Assembly (NCBI RefSeq): GCF_900101175.1
Contig: NZ_FNFQ01000002.1
Span: 521,652-585,651 of the forward strand
Reading direction: 5' to 3'
Length of the DNA: 64,000 nt
Source: Stenotrophomonas pavanii
GTDB taxonomy: Bacteria; Pseudomonadota; Gammaproteobacteria; Xanthomonadales; Xanthomonadaceae
Position numbers and translations under genes: made by a program. The notes beneath the pieces are model-generated. The model did no database searches, had not been told where the DNA came from, and was given only the letters and a program-made list of their open reading frames with translations. This document shows, piece by piece, positions 7,926 through 17,148 of the stretch; positions within the stretch are counted from its first letter, which is position 1; each line of letters starts with the position of its first letter.

Positions 7926-10115
7926 TCAGTCCTCGGCGGCGTCGGGATCGTCACCCGGACGTTCGGACAACTCGCCCTGCACCTGCACGTTGTTGCGCCC
8001 CATCGCCTTGGCCCGGTAGCACTGGGCATCGGCCGCAGCGACCGCCTGGTCCACGCTCATCCCGCCCGCCAGGGGCGCAATGCCGATGCTGGCTCCGACC
8101 CGCAACCGGTGCTGGTCCCAGGGAATGGACAGCGCGGCCAGGGTCTGCAGCAGCTCGCCGCCGATGCGCGCCGCACGCCGCGGCGTGCAACCGGACAGGA
8201 TGACCGCGAATTCGTCACCGCCCAACCGCGCCACCACGTCCGAATCGCGCACGCCGTGGCGCAGCACGCTGGCCACCGCCCACAGCACGGCATCGCCGGC
8301 CAGGTGGCCCCAGGTGTCATTGACCGGCTTGAAGCGATCGAGATCGATGTACATCAACGAAGCCGCCTGGCCGGTGCGCTCGACGCGGGTGATCGCCTGC
8401 TGCAGGTGCACCTCGAAGCCGCGGCGGTTGCTCAGTTCGGTCAGCGGGTCGATCTCGGCCAGGTGGCGCGCTTCGCGCTGGCGCGCGCGCTGCTGGGTGT
8501 CGTCGCGCAGCACCCACACCGCGCCGCGCACGTGGCCTTCGTCATCGCGCAGCCAGGCACGGGTCAGGTCCACCGGCACCGTGGCCGTCCCCAGCCGCAG
8601 CAGCAGGTCGGCGTGCAGGTCCACCGCATTGCTCTCCGGGTCCAGCAGCACCGACACGTCCAGCACCGAGCCGGGTGCGTACTCGGTGGTCAGCGCCAGC
8701 ACGTCCTGCACCTTGTGCCCGGCCAGCGACAATGCGCCATCACCGGCCAGGGTGCGCACCGCAGCCGCATTGGCGTAATCGATGCGCCCGTCCAGGCTGA
8801 CGCTGATCACCAGGTCGGCAACTGCGTCCAGGGTGATGCGGCTGCGCTGTTCACTTTCGAACAGGCGCTGCTCGCTGCTGCGCTGGGCGGTGATGTCCTG
8901 GATCTGCGACACGAAATGCAGCGGCTCGCCGTGCTCGTTGCGCACCAGCGACACCGACAGACGCGCCCAGATGATGCGGCCGTCGCGGTCGAGATAGCGC
9001 TTTTCCAGGTGGTAGTGGCTGCGCCGTCCCGCCAGCAGGTCCTGCACCAGGGCCAGATCGGTCTGCAGGTCATCGGGATGGGTCAGGCGCTGGAAATCGA
9101 CCTGCAGCAGTTCCTCGCGCGGATAGCCCAGGATCCTGCACAACGCGTCGTTGACGTCCAGCCAGCGCCCCTCCAGCGAGACCAGCGCCATGCCCAGCGC
9201 GGCAGAGGTGAACGCGCCGGCGAACTTCTCCGCCGACAATCGTGCCTCCGCGCGCGCCTGCAGGATCTCGGTGATGTCGATGGCCATGCCGACATAGCCG
9301 ATCCGCGCGCCCCCGGCACCGTCCATGCGGCTGATCGACAGGCGCACCTGGCGGGGCTGGCCATCCTTGCGCAGCAACGTCCACTGCCGCGAATAGGTCT
9401 GTCCATCGGCACGCGCACTGAGTGCTTCGAACACATCGGGACGGTTGCCGTCGGCATCGACCAGCGGTTGCATCCAGGCCGCCAGCTCGCCCGGATCGTG
9501 GAAAGCATCGAGCCGGCGCTGGCCGACCACGTCCACCGCGCTGTAGCCCAGCAGCCGCTCCGCCCCCGTGTTGAACAGAGTGATGGTGCCATCGGTATCG
9601 GTGGCGATCACCGCCACCTCATCGGACGCATCGACCACCGCCTGCAGGCGTTGCCGGGTCTCGGCCGCGTCCTGCCGCGCCTGCTGCAGCTCGGTCACGT
9701 CGGCGTGGGCACCGGCCATCCACAACGGCCTGCCCTGCCCGTCCCACTCGAACACCCGGCCACGGTCCTGGATCCAGATCCACTGGCCGTTCTTGTGGCG
9801 CATGCGCAGCAGGCAGGCGTAGTTGTCGCTGCGCCCTTCGAAATGGTCGTCCAGCGCCGCATCCGACAGCGCGATGTCATCGGGATGGACCAGTTTCAGG
9901 AAGGTCTTCTGGCAGATCGGTTCCAGCTCTTCCAGGCGGTAGCCGACGATCTCGGCCCAGCGCGCGTTGACCCGCATCTCGCCGGTCTGCACGTTCCACT
10001 CCCAGGTTCCCGCAGCGGTACCGTCGATGATCATCGCCAGGCGGCGACGCTCTTCCGCCAGCTCATGCAGGCGGCGCTCCAGCAGTCCATTGCCGTGGGT
10101 GCCCTGGCCCGCCAT
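7926..10115 (-). CDS. PAS-PAS-PAS-PAS-GGDEF diguanylate cyclase
   Basis: A 729-residue protein with four consecutive PAS/PAC domains (roughly 25-145, 158-283, 300-413 and 428-545) and a GGDEF domain (roughly 555-715). The catalytic motif is a canonical GGDEF at 632-636, with an RxxD inhibition site (RDSD at 623-626) five residues before it, so cyclic di-GMP synthesis with feedback control is expected. No membrane segment is visible: it is a cytoplasmic multi-sensor enzyme. The start at MAGQGTHGNG was chosen because a GGGGA site lies upstream and the 62 extra residues of the longer frame look non-coding. It is the second cyclase in this window. Confidence 0.9.
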   Translation of the reverse strand: MAGQGTHGNGLLERRLHELAEERRRLAMIIDGTAAGTWEWNVQTGEMRVNARWAEIVGYRLEELEPICQKTFLKLVHPDDIALSDAALDDHFEGRSDNYACLLRMRHKNGQWIWIQDRGRVFEWDGQGRPLWMAGAHADVTELQQARQDAAETRQRLQAVVDASDEVAVIATDTDGTITLFNTGAERLLGYSAVDVVGQRRLDAFHDPGELAAWMQPLVDADGNRPDVFEALSARADGQTYSRQWTLLRKDGQPRQVRLSISRMDGAGGARIGYVGMAIDITEILQARAEARLSAEKFAGAFTSAALGMALVSLEGRWLDVNDALCRILGYPREELLQVDFQRLTHPDDLQTDLALVQDLLAGRRSHYHLEKRYLDRDGRIIWARLSVSLVRNEHGEPLHFVSQIQDITAQRSSEQRLFESEQRSRITLDAVADLVISVSLDGRIDYANAAAVRTLAGDGALSLAGHKVQDVLALTTEYAPGSVLDVSVLLDPESNAVDLHADLLLRLGTATVPVDLTRAWLRDDEGHVRGAVWVLRDDTQQRARQREARHLAEIDPLTELSNRRGFEVHLQQAITRVERTGQAASLMYIDLDRFKPVNDTWGHLAGDAVLWAVASVLRHGVRDSDVVARLGGDEFAVILSGCTPRRAARIGGELLQTLAALSIPWDQHRLRVGASIGIAPLAGGMSVDQAVAAADAQCYRAKAMGRNNVQVQGELSERPGDDPDAAED

Positions 10116-10322
10116 CAATCCGGTCCCCTGCCGGCACAGGCAGGCGCCGACCGCAGCAGGGTGCTGCGGCCGCCGGTACAGGCGACGGGTGGTGCTGGCG
10201 TCATGGCCCTCCCCAGCGACAGCGGGGTGGCCGAACGCCCCCCTCAGGCGCAAGTGTGCGCAATCACGGGGAAAACCGACAAGTCCCCCGCCACGAGTCA
10301 AGCGTGACGGGGGGCACGATCC

Positions 10323-12710
10323 TCAACTGCGCTTGGCGCGGGCGAAGGCCTCGGCCAGGGCGTTGTTGGCCGGCGGAGCAGACTGGGCGGGACGACCGCC
10401 CGCCCCCTGGCCCCGGTTCGGACCGCGGTTCTGGCCGCCTGCGTCGCGGCGCGGTCCCGGCGCCTGGCCGCGTTCATCACGCTGGCCCGGACGGCTGGTG
10501 GCCTGGCCGGGGGTGTCGTCCAGGCGACGGGTCAGGGCAATGCGCTTGCGCGCCACGTCGACCTCCAGCACCTTCACTTTGACGATGTCACCGGCCTTGA
10601 CCACATCGCGCGGGTCCTTCACGAACGTATCGGAGAGCGCCGAAATGTGGATCAGGCCGTCCTGGTGGACGCCGATATCGACGAAGGCACCGAAAGCAGC
10701 CACGTTGCTGACCACGCCTTCCAGCACCATGCCTTCGCGCAGGTCCTTGATGTCCTCGACCCCCTCGGCGAAACGCGCCGCCTTGAACTCCGGGCGCGGG
10801 TCGCGGCCCGGCTTCTCCAGTTCCCTGAGGATGTCACGCACGGTCGGCACGCCGAAGGTGGCATCGGTGAACTGCTCGGCCTTCAGGCCGCGCAGGAAGC
10901 TGCCATCACCGATCAGCGCCTTGATCGGGCGCGCGGTGCTGGCCACGATGCGCTCGACCACCGGGTAGGCTTCTGGATGCACCGCCGAGGCGTCCAGCGG
11001 TTCATCCCCGTCGGCAATGCGCAGGAAGCCGGCGCACTGTTCAAAGGTCTTCTCGCCCAGGCGCGCGACCTTCAGCAGTTCCTTGCGACGCTTGAACGGC
11101 CCGTTCTCGTCACGATGGCGCACGATGTTCTCGGCCACCGTGGCCGACAGCCCGGACACCCGCGACAACAGTGCAGCCGAGGCGGTATTCACGTACACGC
11201 CCACGGCATTCACGCAGTCCTCGACCCGTGCATCCAGCGCCCGCGCCAAACGGTACTGGTCCACATCGTGCTGGTACTGGCCGACACCGATCGCCTTGGG
11301 ATCGATCTTCACCAGTTCGGCCAGCGGGTCCTGCAGGCGGCGGGCGATCGATACCGCGCCCCGCAGCGACACGTCCAGCCCCGGGAACTCCCTGGCCGCG
11401 AACTCGGACGCCGAGTACACCGACGCCCCGGCCTCGCTGACCACCACCTTCTGCAGCTTCGGGTTGGCGCAGGCCTTGATCGCTTCACCGGCCAGCTTGT
11501 CGGTTTCGCGGCTGGCGGTACCGTTGCCGATCGCGATCAGTTCAACGTTGTGCTTCACGCACAGCTGCTTGATCGTCTGCAGTGACTGCTCCCACTGCCG
11601 GCGCGGTTCATGCGGATAGATGGTGTCGGTGGCGACCAGCTTGCCGGTGGCATCGACCACGGCGATCTTGCAGCCGGTGCGGATGCCCGGGTCCAGGCCG
11701 AGCACGGTCTTTGGACCGGCCGGCGCGGCCAGCAGCAGATCCTTCAGGTTGTCGCCGAACACCGCAATGGCCTCGGCCTCGGCCTTCTCGCGGGCCTGGT
11801 TGAACAGGTCCAGCAGCAGGTGCGTGTGCAGCTTGGCGCGCCAGGTGAGGCGGCAGGCATCCAGCAGCCAGCGGTCGGCCGCGCGGCCCTGGTCGGCGAT
11901 GCCGGCCTTGCGTGCCACCCGACCCTCGGCGTACTGGTGGCCGGCCTCGGCATCGCTGCCCGGGTCCAGTTCCAGGAACAGGATCTCTTCGCGGCGCGCG
12001 CGGAACAGTGCCAGCAAGCGGTGCGAGGGAATCTTCGCCAGCGACTCGGCATGATCGAAATAGTCGCGGTACTTGGCGCCTTCGGTCTCCTTGCCCTCGA
12101 CCACGCGGGCGCGGATCACCCCGGTCTCGCCCAGCCAGGTGCGCAGTTCACCGACCAGCGCGGCATCCTCGCCCCAGCGCTCCATCAGGATCGCACGCGC
12201 GCCTTCCAGCGCGGCCTTGGTGTCGGCCACACCCTTGTCGGTATCGACGAAGGTGGCCGCGAACGTCTGCGGGTCCTGCGTCGGGTCGGCCAGCAGGCCA
12301 TCGGCCAGCGGCTCCAGCCCTGCCTCGCGGGCGATCTGTGCACGGGTGCGGCGCTTGGGCTTGTACGGCAGGTACAGATCTTCCAGCCGGCTCTTGGTAT
12401 CGGCCGCCAGGATGTCGTTGCGCAGTTCATCGCTGAGCTTGCCCTGTTCGCCGATGCTGGCCAGCACGGCCGCGCGGCGGTCCTCCAGCTCGCGCAGGTA
12501 GGTCAGGCGCACCTCCAGGTTGCGCAGCTGGGTGTCGTCCAGGCCGCCGGTCACTTCCTTGCGGTAGCGCGCGATGAACGGAACGCTGGCGCCCTCGTCG
12601 AGCAGGCCGACGGCGGCGCGCACCTGGGCGGACTGGGCACCGATCTCGTCGGCGATGGTCTGGGCGATCTGCTGGGCGAGCGCGCTCTGAGCGTTCTTGG
12701 CGTCGTGCAT
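10323..12710 (-). CDS. tex: Transcription accessory protein Tex
   Basis: A 795-residue RNA-binding protein of the Tex family. In order it has an N-terminal helical region, a YqgF/RuvC-like domain ([14 protein letters not shown]), helix-hairpin-helix repeats ([13 protein letters not shown] and [14 protein letters not shown]) and a C-terminal S1 domain ([20 protein letters not shown]). A Gly/Arg/Pro-rich disordered tail of about 60 residues follows. The start at MHDAKNAQ matches the usual family N-terminus. Tex is known to affect transcription and stress tolerance; its exact target here is unknown. The gene stands alone on the minus strand. Confidence 0.95.
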   Translation of the reverse strand: MHDAKNAQSALAQQIAQTIADEIGAQSAQVRAAVGLLDEGASVPFIARYRKEVTGGLDDTQLRNLEVRLTYLRELEDRRAAVLASIGEQGKLSDELRNDILAADTKSRLEDLYLPYKPKRRTRAQIAREAGLEPLADGLLADPTQDPQTFAATFVDTDKGVADTKAALEGARAILMERWGEDAALVGELRTWLGETGVIRARVVEGKETEGAKYRDYFDHAESLAKIPSHRLLALFRARREEILFLELDPGSDAEAGHQYAEGRVARKAGIADQGRAADRWLLDACRLTWRAKLHTHLLLDLFNQAREKAEAEAIAVFGDNLKDLLLAAPAGPKTVLGLDPGIRTGCKIAVVDATGKLVATDTIYPHEPRRQWEQSLQTIKQLCVKHNVELIAIGNGTASRETDKLAGEAIKACANPKLQKVVVSEAGASVYSASEFAAREFPGLDVSLRGAVSIARRLQDPLAELVKIDPKAIGVGQYQHDVDQYRLARALDARVEDCVNAVGVYVNTASAALLSRVSGLSATVAENIVRHRDENGPFKRRKELLKVARLGEKTFEQCAGFLRIADGDEPLDASAVHPEAYPVVERIVASTARPIKALIGDGSFLRGLKAEQFTDATFGVPTVRDILRELEKPGRDPRPEFKAARFAEGVEDIKDLREGMVLEGVVSNVAAFGAFVDIGVHQDGLIHISALSDTFVKDPRDVVKAGDIVKVKVLEVDVARKRIALTRRLDDTPGQATSRPGQRDERGQAPGPRRDAGGQNRGPNRGQGAGGRPAQSAPPANNALAEAFARAKRS

Positions 12711-12917
12711 TGCTTCAGGTCTGAACCGCGTTACGGGAAGACCCCATTCTGGCAATCCACGACGGAGCCGGACAAGGCATTGACAGGGCGCGAGGTTCAG
12801 CGGCGTCGCCGGAGTGGACGCCGGCATCCTGGCAAGGAGCGGGCTCGGACTGGCCCGGGGCTGGGATGCCGGCGCGGGCGCGCGATGGTGGGCGCGCCCT
12901 GCCGCGTGTTGCGAAGG

Positions 12918-13133
12918 TCAGCGGTAGTGGCGGGCGGCACGCTGCATGACGATGTCGTCACGCATGCCTTCCAGGGCCATCAGGCGGACCTTGCCGACAC
13001 CCTGCAGTTCCATGAACCGCTCCGTGTAGAACTCCGGCCCCAGCGCGGTGTCGGCGCGGGATTTGCTGAAGCCGTAGGGCACCACGCCCTTCTCGCCGTC
13101 CTTGCTACCACCGACATAAAGAACGATTGCCAT
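12918..13133 (-). CDS. Small conserved-looking protein, unknown function
   Basis: A 71-residue soluble protein beginning MAIVLYVGGSKDGE. A strong Shine-Dalgarno GGAGGAAT lies eight bases upstream of the ATG, which supports translation. The sequence has a short beta strand then a Gly-rich turn and a basic C-terminus. No family was recognised. It is preceded by a long intergenic repeat region. Confidence 0.65.
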   Translation of the reverse strand: MAIVLYVGGSKDGEKGVVPYGFSKSRADTALGPEFYTERFMELQGVGKVRLMALEGMRDDIVMQRAARHYR

Positions 13134-13398
13134 GTGATGTATTCCTCCAAATTGCTACTGCCTACTGCACTTGACGAGCGATGCTGCGAGCTCATCGAGG
13201 AAGAGCTTACCGCGTCGAACCTGACTGGAACGTCACGAAGGCTAATGACGATCGGTTGCATGCAGATGACTGCGGGATCGCAGCAGAATGCTTACGGATC
13301 TTTAACTTCCGGCTAACGAATCCAAGAGTGTTCCCGCCAACGGCGCAGCCCCTCGTGGGTGGTTTGGTTGGTCGCGGAAAGCCGGTTTGCTGTGGGCT

Positions 13399-13500
13399 GG
13401 CCGGGAGGGTGGGTAGGCCGGGGACGCCGTGAACCCATCCATGGGGGCTTGGCCGCGGCATCCATGCCGCGGACACCCCGCCCTACCCACCCTCCCGGCC
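13399..13500. repeat. Long intergenic hairpin element, copy A
   Basis: The ends form a perfect 18-bp inverted repeat (13399-13416 with 13483-13500, beginning GGCCGGGAGGG). Inside is a second perfect hairpin, CCGCGGCAT-CC-ATGCCGCGG (13453-13472), and the stretch AACCCATCCATGGGGGC. It has no coding potential I can support. An inverted relative lies at 13692-13795. Confidence 0.85.
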
Positions 13501-13529
13501 GCTGACAGATTCCTGGTGGCTGCCTCCAC

Positions 13530-13666
13530 CCACGGAGAAGAAAAAAAGATCAAAAGCAAAAGCAGCCTGGCCGGCTGCTTTGTTGCTACCTGTAGAGAGG
13601 GCCATGCTCGGCTGCGAGCAAGCGCAGCGCGCGACCCGCTTCTGCTGTTCTATTTCTTCTCCGTGG
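13530..13666. repeat. Inner inverted repeat linking two hairpin elements
   Basis: CCACGGAGAAGAAA (13530-13543) is perfectly complementary to TTTCTTCTCCGTGG (13653-13666). Together with the flanking hairpin copies A and B this makes one compound palindrome of about 400 bases. Confidence 0.75.
13555..13583 (-). terminator. Intrinsic terminator-like hairpin
   Basis: AAAGCAGCC-TGGCC-GGCTGCTTT forms a 9-bp stem; on the minus strand it is followed by a T-rich run, suiting the end of the PspC/metalloprotease-like operon that transcribes toward it. It may work on the plus strand as well. Confidence 0.6.
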
Positions 13667-13691
13667 CTGGACGCGCACCGAAACTGTCAGG

Positions 13692-13795
13692 GGCCGGGCG
13701 GGATGGGTTCGCGGGACCGTTGGCGCCATGGATGGCGCCATCGAGCCCCCATGGACGGGTTTACGGCGTGTCCCGCGAACCCATCCTGCCCGGCC
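13692..13795. repeat. Long intergenic hairpin element, copy B (inverted)
   Basis: The arms 13692-13717 and 13770-13795 match at 25 of 26 positions. A nested perfect hairpin TGGCGCCAT-GG-ATGGCGCCA occupies 13721-13740. Its inner stretch, read on the minus strand, resembles copy A (ACCCGTCCATGGGGGCTCG against ACCCATCCATGGGGGCTTG), so A and B are inverted copies of one element. Confidence 0.85.
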
Positions 13796-13854
13796 CAATC
13801 GCATGAAACGCATTCCGCGACCACGCCACGAGGGGCTGCGCCGTTGGCTGGAAA

Positions 13855-14307
13855 CTACGGCCACCAGCCGTGCCCGAACCGGGCGAAATGATCGGCCGCG
13901 CGTTCGAACGGATTGCGCGCACTCACCCCGCCGCACAACAGGTACACCGGCAGGTACAACGGCCCCAGCACCATGTACTGGTACACGTGCGCACGTTCGT
14001 GATCATCCAGCCGGATCAGCGGTTCCACGCCCCACCCCGCCTGATGCGCATAGGTGCGGCAGGAAATGCCCAGGTCATGCCCGGTGTGCAGGATCACGTT
14101 GCCCAGGGTGATCGCCCCGCCGGGACCCCAAGGCCAGCGGTCGAACACCAGCGCGCAGTCACGCGCGCTCCAGCGCAGCGTCGCGCCACCGAGCATGCCG
14201 GCCAGCCCTCCGATCAGGCCCAGCAGGGTATTGGGCGATGTCCACGCCGCGCCCAGCACCTGCAGCGCGCGCAGCCACGTCGGCCAGGGCGTTGCTCCAG
14301 TCTTCAA
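13855..14307 (-). CDS. Membrane protein with an HExxH motif, unknown
   Basis: A protein of about 150 residues with a glycine-rich hydrophobic segment (TLLGLIGGLAGMLGG) and the motif HERAH in LDDHERAHVYQYMVLGP, which fits the zinc-binding HExxH of metalloproteases; a Glu (NPFERAADHFA) lies about 30 residues later and could be the third ligand. A second hydrophobic stretch (YLPVYLLCGG) follows the motif. I chose a TTG start whose bases overlap the PspC stop (TTGA), with GAGG just upstream, which suggests translational coupling; a GTG 27 bases earlier is possible. Activity is not proven. Confidence 0.6.
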   Translation of the reverse strand: MKTGATPWPTWLRALQVLGAAWTSPNTLLGLIGGLAGMLGGATLRWSARDCALVFDRWPWGPGGAITLGNVILHTGHDLGISCRTYAHQAGWGVEPLIRLDDHERAHVYQYMVLGPLYLPVYLLCGGVSARNPFERAADHFARFGHGWWP

Positions 14308-14507
14308 TCGGCCTCGTTGGGAATCAGGAGCCACAGGATCAGGTAGACCAGGATGCCAGGGAAGGCGGCGGAGGCCAGCGAAACCAGGACGTAGATCACC
14401 CGCAGCAGGGTCGCATTCCAGCCGAAGCGATGGGCAATGCCGCCCATCACGCCGGCAATCATGCGGTCGTTCAATGAACGTGACAGCGTGCGCGGCGTGG
14501 TGCTCAT
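14304..14507 (-). CDS. PspC domain protein
   Basis: A 67-residue inner-membrane protein matching the PspC family: N-terminal SLNDRMIAGVMGGIAHRFGWN followed by the helix LLRVIYVLVSLASAAFPGILVYLILWLLIP. PspC proteins act in envelope-stress signalling; no pspA or pspF gene is nearby, so the role here is uncertain. It is the first gene of a pair with the HExxH membrane protein, which starts on its stop codon. Confidence 0.85.
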   Translation of the reverse strand: MSTTPRTLSRSLNDRMIAGVMGGIAHRFGWNATLLRVIYVLVSLASAAFPGILVYLILWLLIPNEAD

Positions 14508-14537
14508 GGCGGTTCTCCTGGGCTACGGGGAAAGCAG

Positions 14538-14558
14538 TCGGGCATGGCTCGACTCTAC
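14538..14558 (-). repeat. SMAG/REP-like palindrome
   Basis: Reading the minus strand, GTAGAGTCGAGCCATGCCCGA: a GTAG head and an imperfect stem. A related hairpin without the head, GTCGAGC-ATG-GCTCGAC, lies at 14960-14976. Confidence 0.6.
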
Positions 14559-14571
14559 ACCGCCCCCCTGT

Positions 14572-14943
14572 CTACGGCGTGCGGTGGCGCAGCGCCTGCA
14601 GGCGCGCACCGAACCAGGCGGCAGCGGTCTGTTCAGGCTGCCCCGGGCACTGGATGCGATAGGCCTTGCCGCTCATGCTGCTCTGGCTGGCGGCGCGCTC
14701 GATGAACTGCTCGGCGCTGTCCACCATGTCCTTCTTCAGCAGGTAGTCGTACTTGCGCTGCAGGTGCGCGCGCGCATCGCTGCCGTCGTACCAGCGGCCA
14801 TTGCGCTGGAACCGGCACTGGGAGCCGTCCAGGCTGGAGATCAGCTGGGCGATCTCCCGCCGCGCGTCTGCACCGGGTGCCGCCTGGGCGACCGGGGTGG
14901 CCAGCAGCAGCGCAGCCAGCAGCATTGAAATCCTGTGCGACAT
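14572..14943 (-). CDS. Exported DUF5329-like protein
   Basis: A 123-residue protein with a Sec signal peptide (cleavage after about residue 21, AQA-A). The mature domain contains the pattern I associate with DUF5329: IAQLISSL near the start, S-Q-CRF-RNG-WY, then ARAHLQRKYDYL and SSMSGKAYRIQCPG. Two Cys may form a disulphide. Three ATG codons occur in a row; the third is best spaced from the GGGAG ribosome site. Periplasmic location is expected; function is unknown. Confidence 0.75.
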   Translation of the reverse strand: MSHRISMLLAALLLATPVAQAAPGADARREIAQLISSLDGSQCRFQRNGRWYDGSDARAHLQRKYDYLLKKDMVDSAEQFIERAASQSSMSGKAYRIQCPGQPEQTAAAWFGARLQALRHRTP

Positions 14944-14997
14944 CATCATTCTCCCTGCCGTCGAGCATGGCTCGACGCTGCAAAAACGAAGCAGGCG

Positions 14998-16065
14998 CTA
15001 CGCGTCGCGTGCCTTCAGCCACCCATCGATCGTAGCGGGGACTTCACGCTGCGCGCGACCGGACACGTAGATACCGATATGCCCGCCGCGGAAACTGGAC
15101 TCGGTGTAGTCGTCCGTGCCCAAACGCCCACGCATCGCGCGCGAGGCGTCCGGCGGCACCAGATGGTCCTGCTCGGCGTAGATGTTCAGCACCGGCAGCG
15201 TCACCTGCGACAGATCCACCGCTTCCTCGCCGATCCGTACCGTGCCCTTCATCAGGCCGTTGGCCTGGTAGAACTGCTTGATGAAATCGCGGAACGCCTC
15301 GCCCGCCAGGTCCGGCGAATCGAAGATCCACTTCTCCATGCGCAGGAAGTCCTCCAGCGCCGCCTTGTCATCGAGGATGTCGAGCAGGCCGACGTACTTC
15401 TGCACGTTCAGGCGGAACGGCTTGAGCATCAGGTAGCTGGCGTTCATCAGGTCGGCCGGGATGTTGCCCAGCGTGTCGACCAGCAGGTCCACGTCCACCT
15501 GCCGCGCCCAGTGCGAAAGCATGTTGTCGGCGGTCTGGAAATCGACCGGGGTGACCATGGTGATCAGCTTGCCCAGCTTCCGCTGGCGCAACGCTGCGTA
15601 GCAGAGTGCGAACACGCCGCCCTGGCAGATGCCGAGCAGGTCGACCGGGCCACCACTGCGCGCACGCAGCGCATCAACCGCGCCGTCGATGTAGCGCAGC
15701 AGGTAGTCCTCCAGGGTCTGGAAGCGTTCGGAACGATCCGGGTAGCCCCAGTCCAGCACGTACACGTCCTGGCCCAGCGCCAGCAGCTTCTGGACCAGCG
15801 AACGGTCGGCCTGCAGGTCGACCATGTACGGCCGGTTGACCAGCGCGTAGACGATCAGCAGCGGCGTGCGCCGGGTCGGCGCCTGTTCGCCGACAAAGCG
15901 GTACAGCACCACCTTGCCGTCGCGCCAGACTTCCTCGCGCGCGGTCGCGCCATAGTCCACGTCTTCCACCTGCGGCAGCAGCTTCAGCCCTTCCATCAGC
16001 TTGCGCTGCATGGCCAGGGTTTCCTGCAGCAGATCATCGGCATTGAAGCCCAGTGGTCCCTTCAT
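14998..16065 (-). CDS. phaC: Class III poly(R)-hydroxyalkanoate synthase subunit PhaC
   Basis: The 355-residue catalytic subunit that polymerises hydroxyacyl-CoA into storage polyester granules. It has an alpha/beta-hydrolase fold with the lipase-like box GICQGG at 145-150 in which Cys147 is the nucleophile, the Asp in NIYAEQDHLVPP and the His in RGGHIGIYVSG. The length of about 355 residues and pairing with phaE define class III (class I and II enzymes are about 560-590). It overlaps phaE by four bases (ATGA), so the two are translationally coupled. Confidence 0.95.
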   Translation of the reverse strand: MKGPLGFNADDLLQETLAMQRKLMEGLKLLPQVEDVDYGATAREEVWRDGKVVLYRFVGEQAPTRRTPLLIVYALVNRPYMVDLQADRSLVQKLLALGQDVYVLDWGYPDRSERFQTLEDYLLRYIDGAVDALRARSGGPVDLLGICQGGVFALCYAALRQRKLGKLITMVTPVDFQTADNMLSHWARQVDVDLLVDTLGNIPADLMNASYLMLKPFRLNVQKYVGLLDILDDKAALEDFLRMEKWIFDSPDLAGEAFRDFIKQFYQANGLMKGTVRIGEEAVDLSQVTLPVLNIYAEQDHLVPPDASRAMRGRLGTDDYTESSFRGGHIGIYVSGRAQREVPATIDGWLKARDA

Positions 16066-17126
16066 CGGTCACGCGCCCGTGCGGAAGTGCGAGGCGCGGC
16101 CTTCTTTGCAGACGTCTTTTCTGCAGCCGCCTTCTTCGCCGGTGCCGCCTTCTTCGCGGCCTTGCGTGCGACCGGCTTCACCTTCGCTGGCGCCGGCTGT
16201 GCCACGGGATCCACTTCGGCGGTCCCGGCCAGCACCGCCACCTGCGCCTGCAGGCGACGCAGGCTGCGCTCCAGCTCGGCGATGCGGCGGTGGGCGGCGT
16301 CCATCTCGCTGCGGGTCGGCAGGCCGATGCGCTCGCTCATCTGTTCCACCTCGCGCTGCAGCCCGGCGCGCAGGCGCATCTGCGCGTTGCCCAGCGAGGC
16401 GTACACCTGCTGGAACGGTTCGGACATGGCGACCTTGGCGTAGGCCTCCTCGGCCGCATCGATCCACAGGTCGAACATCGCACGCGCACTGGTCAGCTGG
16501 CTGCCCGGCTGTTCGTGCTGGGCCAGGCGCTGCTCGAACAGCGCGAAGGCCTCGTCCAGCGCCTGCTTGATCTGATCGACGTAGGCCCGCGAATGCTGCT
16601 GGTATTCCTCCTGCGCCCGCAGCAGGGCCTGCCAGCGTGCCTGGTGCTCGCGACCGGGGCCGAACGCCGGGCTCTGCAGCCACGGACCGGCCTGCAGCTG
16701 GAACTGCTGCAGCCATGCGGCGAATTCGGGCACGGCGGCGCCGGCATGGGTGCTGCCACGGGCACCCTGCAGCATCCACTGCAGCATGCCGTCGCCCTGC
16801 GCCTGCACCGCCTCGCGCCAGGCCTGGGCCACTTCAGCGCTGCTGGCGTCGCGGCCTGCGAAACGTGCGGCGACGTCCTGCATGGTGCCGTACCAGTTGC
16901 CCGCCTGTTCGCGGAAGCGCCGCACGGCATCTTCCGGTGCGCCCTGCGCCTGCTCGGGCAACAGCTGGCCCCACCAGTCGAACAACCGCTGCCAACTGCC
17001 GGGATCGTCACCGGCGGGTGCGCCGGGAGTGCTCGCATGGCGCAGGGCGTCGCCCCAGGCGCCGAAGTACTGCCGGGCCAGGGTTTCGAAATCGCTGCTG
17101 CCGGCGTCGTGGGCCGAGCTGGTCAT
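16062..17126 (-). CDS. phaE: Class III poly(R)-hydroxyalkanoate synthase subunit PhaE
   Basis: The 354-residue partner required for PhaC activity in class III synthases. It begins with the acidic stretch SSDFETLARQYFGAWGDAL and includes FDLWIDAAEEAYAKVAMSEPF, which I associate with PhaE, then a coiled-coil region (LPTRSEMDAAHRRIAELERSL). The last 40 residues are Lys/Ala-rich with repeated AKKAAP units, resembling phasin or histone-like tails that may contact DNA or granules. It is the first gene of the phaE-phaC pair and lies 22 bases after pssA. Confidence 0.92.
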   Translation of the reverse strand: MTSSAHDAGSSDFETLARQYFGAWGDALRHASTPGAPAGDDPGSWQRLFDWWGQLLPEQAQGAPEDAVRRFREQAGNWYGTMQDVAARFAGRDASSAEVAQAWREAVQAQGDGMLQWMLQGARGSTHAGAAVPEFAAWLQQFQLQAGPWLQSPAFGPGREHQARWQALLRAQEEYQQHSRAYVDQIKQALDEAFALFEQRLAQHEQPGSQLTSARAMFDLWIDAAEEAYAKVAMSEPFQQVYASLGNAQMRLRAGLQREVEQMSERIGLPTRSEMDAAHRRIAELERSLRRLQAQVAVLAGTAEVDPVAQPAPAKVKPVARKAAKKAAPAKKAAAEKTSAKKAAPRTSARARDR

Positions 17127-17148
17127 CGCAGGCCTCCGCTGGGCTGGC

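Noticed and set aside
8109..10307. A 732-codon open frame on the plus strand
   Set aside because: Antisense to the PAS-GGDEF gene, with composition (His, Gln, Arg-rich) of a shadow frame and no domain.
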